DNA of 64,000 nt from Thermoprotei archaeon (GTDB lineage Archaea; Thermoproteota; Thermoprotei_A; Sulfolobales; Acidilobaceae). Shown here piece by piece: positions 25,843-34,500 of this stretch (position 1 is its first letter; each line of letters starts with the position of its first letter). The DNA lies in NCBI GenBank assembly GCA_029335875.2, contig JARJMZ020000015.1:45419-109418 (forward strand). The letters run 5' to 3'. The translations under genes and the position numbers were made by a program. The notes under the pieces were generated by a model. It was not told the DNA's origin and ran no database searches. It saw only the letters and a list, made by a program, of their open reading frames with translations.

Positions 25843-28053
25843 GTGTTGGGCGAGGGGGAGGGAAGGGTTTCAGAGGTTCCTCTTAGGGTTGCCGAGGCTA
25901 AGCCGAGAGATTCCGGGAAGAAGAGGGTTAGGATAGATCCTGATGTGATGAAGCAGCTTGGCGTCGAGCCCGGGGATGTTGTGGAGATTGAGGGTAAGAA
26001 GAAGACTGTAGCTACAGTGTGGCCGGCTTTACCCGAGGATTCCGGGCTTGACGTTATAAGGATGGACGGGCTCCTTAGAAGGAACGCTAACGCCAACGTG
26101 GGGGATAGGGTTGTAGTTAGGAAGGCTAACGTTAAGCATGCTGTTAAAGTTAAGCTTGCACCCACAATGTACATGACCGTGGATGAGGGGTTTAAGAAGT
26201 ATGTTAAGAAGAGGCTTGTAGGAACCCCTATAGTGGAGGGTGATATTGTAGTAGTCCAGGTTATAGGTCAGGGTGTCCAGCTCCAAGTTGTAGACGTTAA
26301 GCCTAGAGGCGTAGTCATAATAACAGATAATACTATGGTAGACGTTCTCGACAAGCCTATAACTCAAGTGAGGGTTCCCAAAGTAACCTATGAAGATATA
26401 GGGGGCTTATCCCATGTCATAGCGAGAGTCAGGGAGCTAGTGGAGCTCCCCCTGAGGCACCCGGAGCTTTTCAAGAGGCTCGGGATAGAGCCCCCAAAGG
26501 GCATACTATTATACGGGCCCCCGGGCAACGGTAAGACCCTACTAGCTAAGGCCGTGGCTAATGAGAGCGACGCCCACTTCATAGCTATAAACGGCCCCGA
26601 GATAATGAGTAAATTCTATGGTGAGAGCGAGCAGAGGCTTAGGGAGATATTCGAGGAGGCTAAGAAGAACGCCCCAGCAATAATATTCATCGATGAGATA
26701 GACGCTATAGCCCCTAAAAGGGATGAAGTTGTAGGCGAAGTTGAGAGGAGGGTTGTAGCCCAGCTGCTAGCCTTAATGGACGGTCTCGAGAGCAGGGGCC
26801 AGGTTATAGTTATAGCAGCCACTAACAGGATAAACGCCGTAGACCCAGCCCTCAGGAGGCCTGGGAGGTTTGACAGGGAGATAGAAGTCCCGCTGCCCGA
26901 CAAGCAGGGGAGGCTCGAGATCCTACAGATACACACGAGGCACATGCCCCTAGCGGAGGACGTTGACCTGGCGAAGCTGGCTGACATGACTAAGGGATAC
27001 ACTGGGGCGGACCTGGCAGCCCTCGCCAGGGAGGCTGCTATGTACGCTCTGAGAAGGTATCTGCCCGAGATAGATATTGAGCAGGAGAAGATACCGGTAG
27101 AAGTGTTGGAGGAGATGGTTGTTAAAATGGAAGACTTCCTGGCAGCATTCAAGGAGATAACGCCCAGCGGGCTTAGAGAGATCCAGGTTGAAATACCTGA
27201 GGTTAAGTGGAACGACATAGGGGGCCTTGAGTCGGTCAAGCAGGAGCTTAGGGAGATCGTAGAGTGGCCTTTAAAGTACCCGGAAATATTCGCTAAGGTA
27301 GGTGTTAAACCGCCTAAGGGCGTCCTACTCTTCGGGCCTCCAGGGTCCGGTAAGACCCTACTAGCTAAAGCTGTAGCTACTGAGGGTGGGGCCAACTTCA
27401 TAGCTGTTAGGGGTCCCGAGGTTCTCAGTAAGTGGGTTGGGGAGAGCGAGAGGGCTATAAGGGAGATATTCAGGAAGGCTAGACAATACTCTCCAGCAAT
27501 AGTTTTCTTCGACGAGATAGACGCTATAGCCTATATCAGGGGGACTGATATTGGAAGCAGCAGGGTGGGGGAGAGGATAGTGAGCCAGCTGCTAACAGAG
27601 ATGGATGGGATAGCGGATCTCCAGGGAGTCATAGTTATAGCTGCCACTAACAGGCCTGACATGCTAGACCCGGCCCTCCTAAGGCCTGGGAGGTTCGAGA
27701 AGATCATATACGTGCCCCCGCCAGACGCTAAGGGGAGGCTAGAAATACTCTTAATACACACTAGAGGGGTGCCTTTAGCTGAAGATGTAGACATTGAGGA
27801 GCTAGCCAAGCTCACCGAGGGATACACTGGGGCGGACCTGGCAGCACTGGTTAGGGAAGCATCAATGATAGCGTTGAGGGAGAACCTTAATAACCCCATA
27901 GTCAGGTGGGCGCACATAGAGCAGGCGCTCAAGAAAATCAGGCCCAGCATAACAAGGCAAATGCTAGAGTTCTACGCCAGGTGGATGGAGGCGGCGAGAC
28001 AGCTTAGAACAGAAGAGAGGAGGGAGGCGGCAGCCCCAACAATAACATTCTAG
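25843..28053 (+). CDS. cdc48: Cdc48/p97-type AAA ATPase
   Basis: Hexameric unfoldase of 736 residues. Order: N-terminal double-psi barrel (about 10-95, [19 protein letters not shown]), Cdc48 domain 2 (100-180), AAA D1 (about 190-420) with Walker A GPPGNGKT, Walker [11 protein letters not shown] and [19 protein letters not shown], and AAA D2 (about 455-710) with [18 protein letters not shown] and [18 protein letters not shown]. Its likely partner is the 20S proteasome; a clear HbYX terminal motif is not present (ends APTITF). The start may be GTG 25843 or the next codon TTG. Followed after 14 nt by a small winged-helix gene. Confidence 0.97.
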   Translation: MLGEGEGRVSEVPLRVAEAKPRDSGKKRVRIDPDVMKQLGVEPGDVVEIEGKKKTVATVWPALPEDSGLDVIRMDGLLRRNANANVGDRVVVRKANVKHAVKVKLAPTMYMTVDEGFKKYVKKRLVGTPIVEGDIVVVQVIGQGVQLQVVDVKPRGVVIITDNTMVDVLDKPITQVRVPKVTYEDIGGLSHVIARVRELVELPLRHPELFKRLGIEPPKGILLYGPPGNGKTLLAKAVANESDAHFIAINGPEIMSKFYGESEQRLREIFEEAKKNAPAIIFIDEIDAIAPKRDEVVGEVERRVVAQLLALMDGLESRGQVIVIAATNRINAVDPALRRPGRFDREIEVPLPDKQGRLEILQIHTRHMPLAEDVDLAKLADMTKGYTGADLAALAREAAMYALRRYLPEIDIEQEKIPVEVLEEMVVKMEDFLAAFKEITPSGLREIQVEIPEVKWNDIGGLESVKQELREIVEWPLKYPEIFAKVGVKPPKGVLLFGPPGSGKTLLAKAVATEGGANFIAVRGPEVLSKWVGESERAIREIFRKARQYSPAIVFFDEIDAIAYIRGTDIGSSRVGERIVSQLLTEMDGIADLQGVIVIAATNRPDMLDPALLRPGRFEKIIYVPPPDAKGRLEILLIHTRGVPLAEDVDIEELAKLTEGYTGADLAALVREASMIALRENLNNPIVRWAHIEQALKKIRPSITRQMLEFYARWMEAARQLRTEERREAAAPTITF

Positions 28054-28067
28054 AGGGCTGGAAACCC

Positions 28068-28307
28068 GTGAGCTCCTGGGCTAGGACTCCCAATATAAAC
28101 GCTGTCCTAGAAGCTATAAAGAAACTGGCAGATAAGGAGAACGTCATAGATGAACCCTCACTCTACAGCCACCTGGATAAGGAGGGGAGGAAACTATCCC
28201 CAGCAGACCTCTCAAAAGCCCTACTAATACTGGAGGCTCTAGGATACATAAGCGTCCAGCTAAGCACTAAAGAAGAAAAACTAATTAAACTCCTGAAAAC
28301 AAAATAG
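28068..28307 (+). CDS. Small winged-helix-like protein after cdc48
   Basis: A 79-residue protein, predicted mostly helical with a terminal strand: NINAVLEAIKKLADKENVIDEPSLYSHL, then SPADLSKALLILEALGYISVQLSTKEEKLIKLL. The helix-turn-helix plus short beta wing suggests a winged helix. It starts with GTG 14 nt after cdc48 and is presumably co-transcribed. Function unknown. Confidence 0.7.
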   Translation: MSSWARTPNINAVLEAIKKLADKENVIDEPSLYSHLDKEGRKLSPADLSKALLILEALGYISVQLSTKEEKLIKLLKTK

Positions 28308-28345
28308 GAACACGGCCTGTGAGGAAGACTAAAAACCGAGTAATG

Positions 28346-28414
28346 ACGTGGGGCCAAAGCTCTGAGGCCGAGCAAGCGGCCCGCTCTATGAATAGAGACG
28401 CCGGGGCTCCATGT
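28346..28414 (+). ncRNA. Candidate tRNA-sized structured RNA
   Basis: Between two convergent genes, a GC-rich segment can fold with a 10-bp closing stem: ACGTGGGGCC (28346-28355) pairs throughout with GGCTCCATGT (28405-28414), allowing G-U. Inside are a D-arm-like hairpin GCTC/GAGC (28359-28362 with 28370-28373) and CTCTA-TGAA-TAGAG (28384-28397). A near C-box GTAATGA and a CTGA occur at the 5' side, but no full C/D set, no T-loop motif and no anticodon arm are present, so it is neither a normal tRNA nor a standard C/D RNA. The strand is unproven. Confidence 0.4.
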
Positions 28415-28417
28415 TTC

Positions 28418-29131
28418 CTATACCGTTTCCCTGCACATCTTCTGGCATATAGCCTTTACAATATCCCTTGACCCCTGGAGGCTCCCTGAGAACGCCCTCT
28501 TCTCAGGGTATCTTAGGATCTCAGGCTTATAGCCCAGCCTCCTCTCAGCCTCTAAAGCCAGCTGCTCCTCTTTGAAAGGCTGGTCTGGGCCCAGGACTAT
28601 TACATGTGGCTTCACAGCTTCCAGAGACTTGTATATGTCCTCGGGGTCGCCTAGAAACGCATTATACACGTGCTTCATGGATGACACTAGTTTAAGCCTG
28701 GAGTTCTCGTCGAGTAGGGGTTCCCTACCTTTTATCCTGGCAACGTTCACATCCCTAGCTACCGCCACGTGAACCTTTCCCAGTCTAGAGGCGAACTCTA
28801 GAAGCTCAACATGCCCCGGGTGGATTATGTCGAACGTGCCTCCTAGGAAGACCCTCTTCTCCTCCATGGGCTCTGAAGGCCACTCTACGCGCGATATGTT
28901 GAGATACCTTAGGGCGTCCAGGAGGCCCTCAGCGTAGGAGGCTGCGGCTAGGGCTGTCTCCACGTCCCCCTTGCGGAGGTAGTATTCCGCGTCGCTAGCG
29001 TATCTCGAGACAGCATCTACTAGAGATTTAAAGTCTAAACCCGGGTTTTTCGAGGCTAGGGTTTCAATGTTAAGCTCTCTCAACGCTCCTCTAACGTTAG
29101 CTATGTATTTTTCAACCCTAGACCAGGCCAT
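28418..29131 (-). CDS. DUF357-cytidylyltransferase fusion (FAD synthetase RibL-like)
   Basis: A 237-residue protein. Residues 1-85 form a helical DUF357-like domain (SRYASDAEYYLRKGDVETALAAASYAEGLLDAL). Residues about 93-237 form a nucleotidyltransferase with VFLGGTFDIIHPGHVELLEFA (HxGH site), and a downstream RDIVKAI in place of the usual ISSTxIR. The catalytic domain resembles archaeal RibL/glycerol-3-phosphate or phosphopantetheine-type cytidylyl/adenylyltransferases; such fusions with DUF357 are known in Crenarchaeota. Substrate not certain: FMN or a pantetheine derivative are the main options. Confidence 0.8.
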   Translation of the reverse strand: MAWSRVEKYIANVRGALRELNIETLASKNPGLDFKSLVDAVSRYASDAEYYLRKGDVETALAAASYAEGLLDALRYLNISRVEWPSEPMEEKRVFLGGTFDIIHPGHVELLEFASRLGKVHVAVARDVNVARIKGREPLLDENSRLKLVSSMKHVYNAFLGDPEDIYKSLEAVKPHVIVLGPDQPFKEEQLALEAERRLGYKPEILRYPEKRAFSGSLQGSRDIVKAICQKMCRETV

Positions 29132-29238
29132 TTCCCTATCCTTGAGAATTCACTCTTACAGTGGCGCCTAAAGAAGTTATTATATAGAGGTAGAGAATTT
29201 AAGCTGGTCATGGAACCGGTAAGCGGGGGCTGTGTAGG

Positions 29239-30219
29239 TTGGCTGGCGCGTCCATAGAAGCTATTAAGCTTGTTAAGAAGTTCGGCCAGCTGACCGCTGT
29301 TAAAGGAGTGTCTTTTAAGGTGATGAGGGGCGAGCTTTACGCCCTCCTAGGCCCCAACGGTGCCGGGAAGACTACTACTATAAAAATGCTAACAACACTC
29401 CTCAAGCCTACGAGCGGGGAGGCTTACATTGAAGGCTACAGTGTTTTAAGGGATACAATTAAAGTTAGGAAGATCATAGGCCTCATACCCCAAGACCTCA
29501 CCGCCGACGATGAAATGAGCGGGTGGGAAAACGTCCTCATACAAGCTAAGCTCTACGGCTATAAAGGGAGGGAGGCTGAAGAGAGGGCCAGGAGATCCCT
29601 GGAAATAGTTGACTTGTGGGAGGCAGCTCATAGGAGGGTCTCAACATATAGCGGGGGCATGAGGAGGAGGCTTGAAATAGCTATGAGCCTAGTCCACGAC
29701 CCCCAAGTGTTGTTCTTAGATGAGCCCACCCTAGGCCTGGACGTTCAAAGCAGGAGGGCTATATGGGATTTAATAAGAGAGTTTAAGAAAAACAGTGTAA
29801 CCATAATGCTGACAACACACTACATGGAGGAGGCTGAAGCCCTATCAGATAGGGTGGCGATCATAGATGCGGGCGAGATTAAGGCTGAAGGGGCCCCGGA
29901 GGATTTAAAGAGCAAGCTTGGGGGGGATAAAGTGTATATTGAGGCTTTAACGCTTGAAGACGCTAAGGCTGTATTTTCAGAGCTCAGCCAAAGAGGCTTT
30001 AACGTGAAGCTTGAAGATTCAACTGTAATAGTTAAAGTTCCCAATGCCGCTACGAGCCTCCCCGAGATGGCTGGGGTGTTAAGCGAGCGGAGGGTGAAAT
30101 CGGTGAACATTGTGAGGCCTAACTTGGAGGAGGTGTTCCTAGAGTTGACGGGCAGGAGGCTCCGGGAGGAGGCTTTCGACTCTTTCAGGTTTAGAGTTTT
30201 ATCCCGCAAGGTTAGGTGA
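29239..30219 (+). CDS. ABC transporter ATPase, DrrA type
   Basis: A 326-residue ATP-binding subunit of an ABC-2 exporter. Walker A GPNGAGKTTTIK, Q-loop LIPQDLTADDEMSG, signature YSGGMRRRLEIA, Walker B VLFLDEPTLGLD and the H-loop TTHYMEEAE are all intact. The C-terminal 100 residues form the regulatory extension typical of daunorubicin-resistance (DrrA)-like proteins. TTG start. Its permease follows after 6 nt, so the pair forms one exporter of unknown substrate. Confidence 0.94.
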   Translation: MAGASIEAIKLVKKFGQLTAVKGVSFKVMRGELYALLGPNGAGKTTTIKMLTTLLKPTSGEAYIEGYSVLRDTIKVRKIIGLIPQDLTADDEMSGWENVLIQAKLYGYKGREAEERARRSLEIVDLWEAAHRRVSTYSGGMRRRLEIAMSLVHDPQVLFLDEPTLGLDVQSRRAIWDLIREFKKNSVTIMLTTHYMEEAEALSDRVAIIDAGEIKAEGAPEDLKSKLGGDKVYIEALTLEDAKAVFSELSQRGFNVKLEDSTVIVKVPNAATSLPEMAGVLSERRVKSVNIVRPNLEEVFLELTGRRLREEAFDSFRFRVLSRKVR

Positions 30220-30225
30220 GGTGTT

Positions 30226-31074
30226 TTGATAAGGGAGACTTTCGTGTTGTTCGTTAGGGAGACTAAAAGGTGGGCTGGGAGGAGGCCTGTGCTCGTAGTG
30301 TCCCTGGTGACGCCACTATTCTGGGTTTTATTGTTTGGTAAGAGTTTCAACATAATTAACATGGTAAACTTGGAGAACCTGGAGTTACCCCAAGAGTATT
30401 ACGCTATAGCTGTCAAGATAGTTGAGGTTATAAGGCTTAGGATCTTCGAGATTTTCGGCTCCCAAGACTACTTTACCTACATGGCCTCCGGGATGCTAGT
30501 TGTAATCACTCTATTCCAAGGCACGTTCTCCGGGGCCTCCGCGATATTCGATAAGAGGCTCGGCTATATGACCAGGCTTATGGCCGCCCCTATAAGGAGG
30601 GAGAGCATATACCTGGCTAAAGTGGCTGCATCGGTTTTCAGAGCCCTACTACTATCCCTCATCCTCCTAATGGTAGCCTACATAGCGGGGTTTAAGTTCA
30701 AGGAGGGCTTCACCGTGCTCGACCTAGCGGCGGCCGTTACTGTAGTAGTCTTAATATCCCTAACGTTCACCAGCATATTCATGGTACTAGGCTTCGTTGC
30801 AGATAGCCCTGAAGCCTTGTTCTCAGTGGCTAACCTGGTAACCCTCCCCCTAATGTTCACCTCTAGCGCCCTATTCCCAGTCGACCAGATGCCCGAGTGG
30901 CTTAGACTTATAGCCAGCGTGAACCCCCTAACATACGCCTCAGATCTCGTCAGGTTCTTCTTAATAGGGAAAACCGTTAGCGATCCATGGCTCACGCTAG
31001 CCCCTCTAGCCGCTGGATCTTTAATAACATTAATAGTGGGGATGAAAATCTCAGTTAGAGCCTTGGAGGCTTAA
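30226..31074 (+). CDS. ABC-2 type permease
   Basis: A 282-residue membrane protein with six predicted helices (first at about 23-40; the C-terminal five crowded between 95 and 275) and the ABC-2 pattern FDKRLGYMTRLMAAPIRRESIYLAK between helices 2 and 3, plus SALFPVDQMPEWLRLIASVNPLTYASDLVRFFL near the end, matching the DrrB/NodJ family. It starts 6 nt after the ATPase gene and is its membrane partner. Export substrate unknown. Confidence 0.92.
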   Translation: MIRETFVLFVRETKRWAGRRPVLVVSLVTPLFWVLLFGKSFNIINMVNLENLELPQEYYAIAVKIVEVIRLRIFEIFGSQDYFTYMASGMLVVITLFQGTFSGASAIFDKRLGYMTRLMAAPIRRESIYLAKVAASVFRALLLSLILLMVAYIAGFKFKEGFTVLDLAAAVTVVVLISLTFTSIFMVLGFVADSPEALFSVANLVTLPLMFTSSALFPVDQMPEWLRLIASVNPLTYASDLVRFFLIGKTVSDPWLTLAPLAAGSLITLIVGMKISVRALEA

Positions 31075-31131
31075 TTTTTAAATGCCCACGCAAAGCTTAG
31101 AGTGGAGGGTTCCCTGAAGGGGTGTAGTGTT

Positions 31132-32973
31132 TTGTGCGGCATTATAGGGGTTTGCTCTATAGACCGTAACATAGCCCCTATGATATCCCTGGGGCTTAGG
31201 AGGCTCGAGTATAGGGGTTATGATAGTGTAGGCGTAGCTATAGTGGGGGAGGGGGGCATCCAAGTCTGGAAGGCTAAGGGTGACGTTGACAGTTTCCTTT
31301 CAAGGTTTAAAGTTGACAGTATAGCCGGCAGGACGGGGCTCGGGCATACTAGGTGGGCTACTCACGGGCCCCCCAACGATGTTAACGCTCACCCCCACAT
31401 GGACTGTAGGGGTAAGATTGCTGTAGTCCATAATGGTGTCCTCAGGAATTTTGTAGCCCTTAAGAATATACTGGAGCTTAGGGGCCACTCTATAGTTAGC
31501 GAGACTGACACTGAGCTTATAGCCCACCTGATAGAAGATGAGAAACACTTCTCCTCCAGTTTTTTCGAGGCTTTTGTGAGGGCTGTTTCGAGGCTTGAGG
31601 GGAGCTATGCTATTGCTGTAGTTAACGAGGACGAGCCCCATAGAGTATACTTTGCCAGGGTGAAGAGCCCCCTGATCATAGGGGTTGGAAACGGCTTTAA
31701 CGCTGTGGCTAGCGATATCCCCGCCGTAATAGAGTACACTAGGAGGATCATAGTGTTGGATGATGGGGAGCTGGGCTGGATAACACCTGGGGAAGTTAAA
31801 GTTTTCAAGTTAACTGATGAGGGTTTAATGGAGGTTAGCAGGGAAGAAATCTTATCTAGGGTAGTCTTCATAGAGTGGGGTGTTGAAGCCGCCTCTAAAC
31901 ATGGATACCCGCATTTTATGTTGAAAGAGATAGTTGAGCAGCCAGACTCCGTGAGGAGCACCTATGAGGGTAATGTCAGCGACCCAGTGCTTGAAACCAT
32001 AGCTTCCCTCCTGGCATCCTCTGATAACATAATTGTGACGGGGGCGGGGACAAGCTACCATGCCGGGCTAACTTTCACCTACTACCTTGCCAACATCGCT
32101 GGGAGGCATTCGATCCCCATCATAGCCTCGGAGCATAGGATCTTAGAGGGGGCTGTGGGTAGGGGGGATGTTGTCGTAGCTATAAGCCAGAGTGGGGAGA
32201 CTTTCGATACTCTAGAGGCTGTTAGAGCTTTCAGAAGGAGGGGCGCTAGAGTCGTGGGGGTCACAAACGTTGTCGGCAGCGCCTTGTCGAGGGAGGCTGA
32301 CATAGCAGTGTACATGAGGGCGGGCCCTGAGATTGGGGTGGCGGCAACTAAAACCTTCACTTCTCAAATAATGCTCCTAACCCTCATATCAATATACACC
32401 GCCCGAGAGACGGGGCTACTGGGAGGCTCGGAGGTTAAAGTTGAAGTTGCAAGCCTAGCTGAAGCCCCCAACATAGTTAGAGAGTCTATAGGGAGGTCGC
32501 TTGAAATAATAAGCGATAGAGAGCTGGGGGAGCATAGAAGCGCATACATACTAGGGAGGGGTCTAGGAGCGCATGTAGCCAAAGAGGCGGCACTGAAGAT
32601 TAAGGAGATAGCCTACGTGCACGCCGAATCATACCCGGCGGGCGAGAGCAAGCACGGGCCAATAGCCCTCATAGATGAAGGGTTCCCAGTATACTTCGCA
32701 GCCACCACAGACTCCCCGGAAATCACGGGGAACATCATGGAGATGGCCGCCAGAGGAGCCAGGGTTGTGGTTGTAAAACCAGAAGACTATAAGCTACCAG
32801 TGGGAGTTAAGGAGGCCAAAACAGTTGAAATGCCCCCCACAAGAGGCGACATAAAACTAGACCCCTACGCTCTAACACCATACTTCCAAATACTAGCCTA
32901 TAAAGAAGCTGTAGCTAGAGGATACAACCCGGATAAGCCGAGAAACCTGGCGAAAACGGTTACAGTAGAGTGA
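31132..32973 (+). CDS. glmS: Glucosamine-6-phosphate synthase (glutamine-hydrolysing)
   Basis: Converts fructose-6-phosphate and glutamine to glucosamine-6-phosphate, the first step to UDP-GlcNAc and N-glycans. The open frame begins at 31102, but the TTG at 31132 puts the catalytic Cys directly after Met (M-CGIIGVCS), as required for N-terminal-nucleophile activity; GAAGGGG is upstream. Residues 1-220 are the glutaminase (GLGHTRWATHGPPNDVNAHPH, HNGVLRNF), about 285-605 two SIS sugar-phosphate domains (GAGTSYHAGLT, SQSGETFDTLEA, ESYPAGESKHGPIAL), ending in PRNLAKTVTVE. 613 residues. Confidence 0.96.
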   Translation: MCGIIGVCSIDRNIAPMISLGLRRLEYRGYDSVGVAIVGEGGIQVWKAKGDVDSFLSRFKVDSIAGRTGLGHTRWATHGPPNDVNAHPHMDCRGKIAVVHNGVLRNFVALKNILELRGHSIVSETDTELIAHLIEDEKHFSSSFFEAFVRAVSRLEGSYAIAVVNEDEPHRVYFARVKSPLIIGVGNGFNAVASDIPAVIEYTRRIIVLDDGELGWITPGEVKVFKLTDEGLMEVSREEILSRVVFIEWGVEAASKHGYPHFMLKEIVEQPDSVRSTYEGNVSDPVLETIASLLASSDNIIVTGAGTSYHAGLTFTYYLANIAGRHSIPIIASEHRILEGAVGRGDVVVAISQSGETFDTLEAVRAFRRRGARVVGVTNVVGSALSREADIAVYMRAGPEIGVAATKTFTSQIMLLTLISIYTARETGLLGGSEVKVEVASLAEAPNIVRESIGRSLEIISDRELGEHRSAYILGRGLGAHVAKEAALKIKEIAYVHAESYPAGESKHGPIALIDEGFPVYFAATTDSPEITGNIMEMAARGARVVVVKPEDYKLPVGVKEAKTVEMPPTRGDIKLDPYALTPYFQILAYKEAVARGYNPDKPRNLAKTVTVE

Positions 32974-33120
32974 AAAAGCACTTCCCCGTTAACACTTAAA
33001 ATTCTACGCGCACCCCTCCAGCCTCTCCATGTTATCACCAAGGAAGCATTCTTTAATTCGGGGAAGACTTTTTGTATAGTTTTGTGGGGGTCTCAGAGTT
33101 CTATTAGGGTTTCCGCGGGT

Positions 33121-33822
33121 TTACTGTAGCACTCTACACTCTCCTATTTTCTCTGTTTTTACAGTGTCCCTCAGCTTTCTACTTATTGAGTCTGCTAGTC
33201 TCGTGGGCTCCGGCATTCTCTCGCCTTTCTTCATCATTGTAGCTACTAGTTTTAGGGCTGTCTCTACTGATATCCTGTGGCCTGGGCTCACATATATTTT
33301 CTGTCCCTCAGCCTCTATTACCCCCCCGACTATTTCCCCCCTATAAACTATGAGCCTCCTGCCCCCCACAAGCTCCTCTCTCCCTGCTAGTATTCTTTTG
33401 GCCGCCCCTATCGATGGCTTGTTGAAGGCTAAGCCTATATGGCTGGCTATACCGGCTTTCCTCGGATGGGCTATCCCGTGCCCGTCTACCACAAGTATGT
33501 CTACCCTCTCATCTGCCAGAGCTCTCGAGAGTAGTGGTGTTAGAACTTCCATCTCCCTGAACGCTAAGAGGCCAGGTATGTATGGTATGCACACGCGTTT
33601 AACAGCATAGAAGCATTTGACAGCAGCAAGTTCCGGGTATTTTAAGATCACTAGGACTCCAAGACCTAAGCTCCCATCTTTAAAGTATGAAACGTCGAGG
33701 CCTCCAACCCTCTCAACTACACCATAGTCATCCTCGACCTTCACGAGTTTTGAGAGGAGCTCCTGGGCTTTAGAGGCCCTAGAAGGATTAAACCTGAGGC
33801 GCGCCTCCCTGCAAGGGTCCAT
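33121..33822 (-). CDS. nfi: Endonuclease V
   Basis: Deoxyinosine-specific endonuclease (Nfi) that nicks one base 3' to inosine in DNA, important at high temperature where adenine deaminates. The 233-residue protein carries VGGLDVSYF (catalytic Asp), YIPGLLAFREMEVL (Glu), DILVVDGHGIAHPRKAGIASHIG (Asp, His and substrate wedge) and YVSPGHRIS. Lies directly 3' of the proteasome gene (start at 33822, adjoining its stop). Confidence 0.94.
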   Translation of the reverse strand: MDPCREARLRFNPSRASKAQELLSKLVKVEDDYGVVERVGGLDVSYFKDGSLGLGVLVILKYPELAAVKCFYAVKRVCIPYIPGLLAFREMEVLTPLLSRALADERVDILVVDGHGIAHPRKAGIASHIGLAFNKPSIGAAKRILAGREELVGGRRLIVYRGEIVGGVIEAEGQKIYVSPGHRISVETALKLVATMMKKGERMPEPTRLADSISRKLRDTVKTEKIGECRVLQ

Positions 33823-34455
33823 TTAACCCTCAACTAGCCTTAAAACTATGCTTTTCTGGCGGACACCGCTGCCCGTTATCGTAGCAACATCTATGCCATC
33901 ACCGCTGCCCACATCCCTACCGATAGCGGCCCTTATCGAGGCTATGGCGAGCTTCTCCGCCTCCTCTACCGTTAAACCCTCCCTGTAATCCCTCTCCAGG
34001 AGGCCGAAAGCTATTCCAGCCCCCGTGCCTATAGCAGCGTAATCCTCTTCTATTACCGAGCCTAGGGGGTCTAGCACGTAGAGTTTGGGGGAGCCGTCGG
34101 GCTCTAAGCCCCCTACTAGCGTCTCCACAATGAACGGGAACCACTTATAAGAGTACATTATCGTGGAAAGCCTCTTAGCCACAGTCTTAACCGTGGGCGT
34201 CACGCCTGAAGTCAGCTGGTAGAACCTCAACTCAGCCTCTAAGAGCCTTATAAGGCCCCCGGCATCCCCGTAAAGCCCCGCGAAGGCTATAGCAGTCCTA
34301 TCGTTAACAACGAATATCTTCCTAGCACTCTTGCTCAGGACGAGAGCCCCATAGCTAAGCCTTTTATCCGTTGCTAGGACAACGCCGCCCTTAACCTTAA
34401 CGCCGACGACTGTAGCCCTGAACAACTCCTCGGGGACTGCGGCCACTAGATACAC
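33823..34455 (-). CDS. psmB: Proteasome beta subunit, apparently lacking the catalytic Thr1
   Basis: A 210-residue 20S proteasome beta-type subunit with the standard fold: GVKVKGGVVLATDKRLSYGALVLSK, then AIAFAGLYGDAGG, YVLDPLGSVIEEDYAAIGTGAG and DVGSGDGIDVATI (the Asp and Ser of the active-site environment). Active subunits have T-T-T-V-G with Thr1 four residues before Gly; here the segment is A-T-V-V-G, so position 1 is Ala. Crenarchaea commonly have such an inactive beta1-type plus an active beta2-type subunit; the active partner and the alpha subunit are not in this window. Neighbour of endonuclease V. Confidence 0.93.
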   Translation of the reverse strand: MYLVAAVPEELFRATVVGVKVKGGVVLATDKRLSYGALVLSKSARKIFVVNDRTAIAFAGLYGDAGGLIRLLEAELRFYQLTSGVTPTVKTVAKRLSTIMYSYKWFPFIVETLVGGLEPDGSPKLYVLDPLGSVIEEDYAAIGTGAGIAFGLLERDYREGLTVEEAEKLAIASIRAAIGRDVGSGDGIDVATITGSGVRQKSIVLRLVEG

Positions 34456-34500
34456 CCTTTGGGAGCAGGCGGCTCGAGGGCTTAAAAGCTAGCGTTAAAA

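Noticed and set aside
28340..28414. C/D-box sRNA
   Set aside because: Only a near C box (GTAATGA) and one CTGA exist; C' and D boxes are missing, so the region is reported as an unclassified structured candidate.
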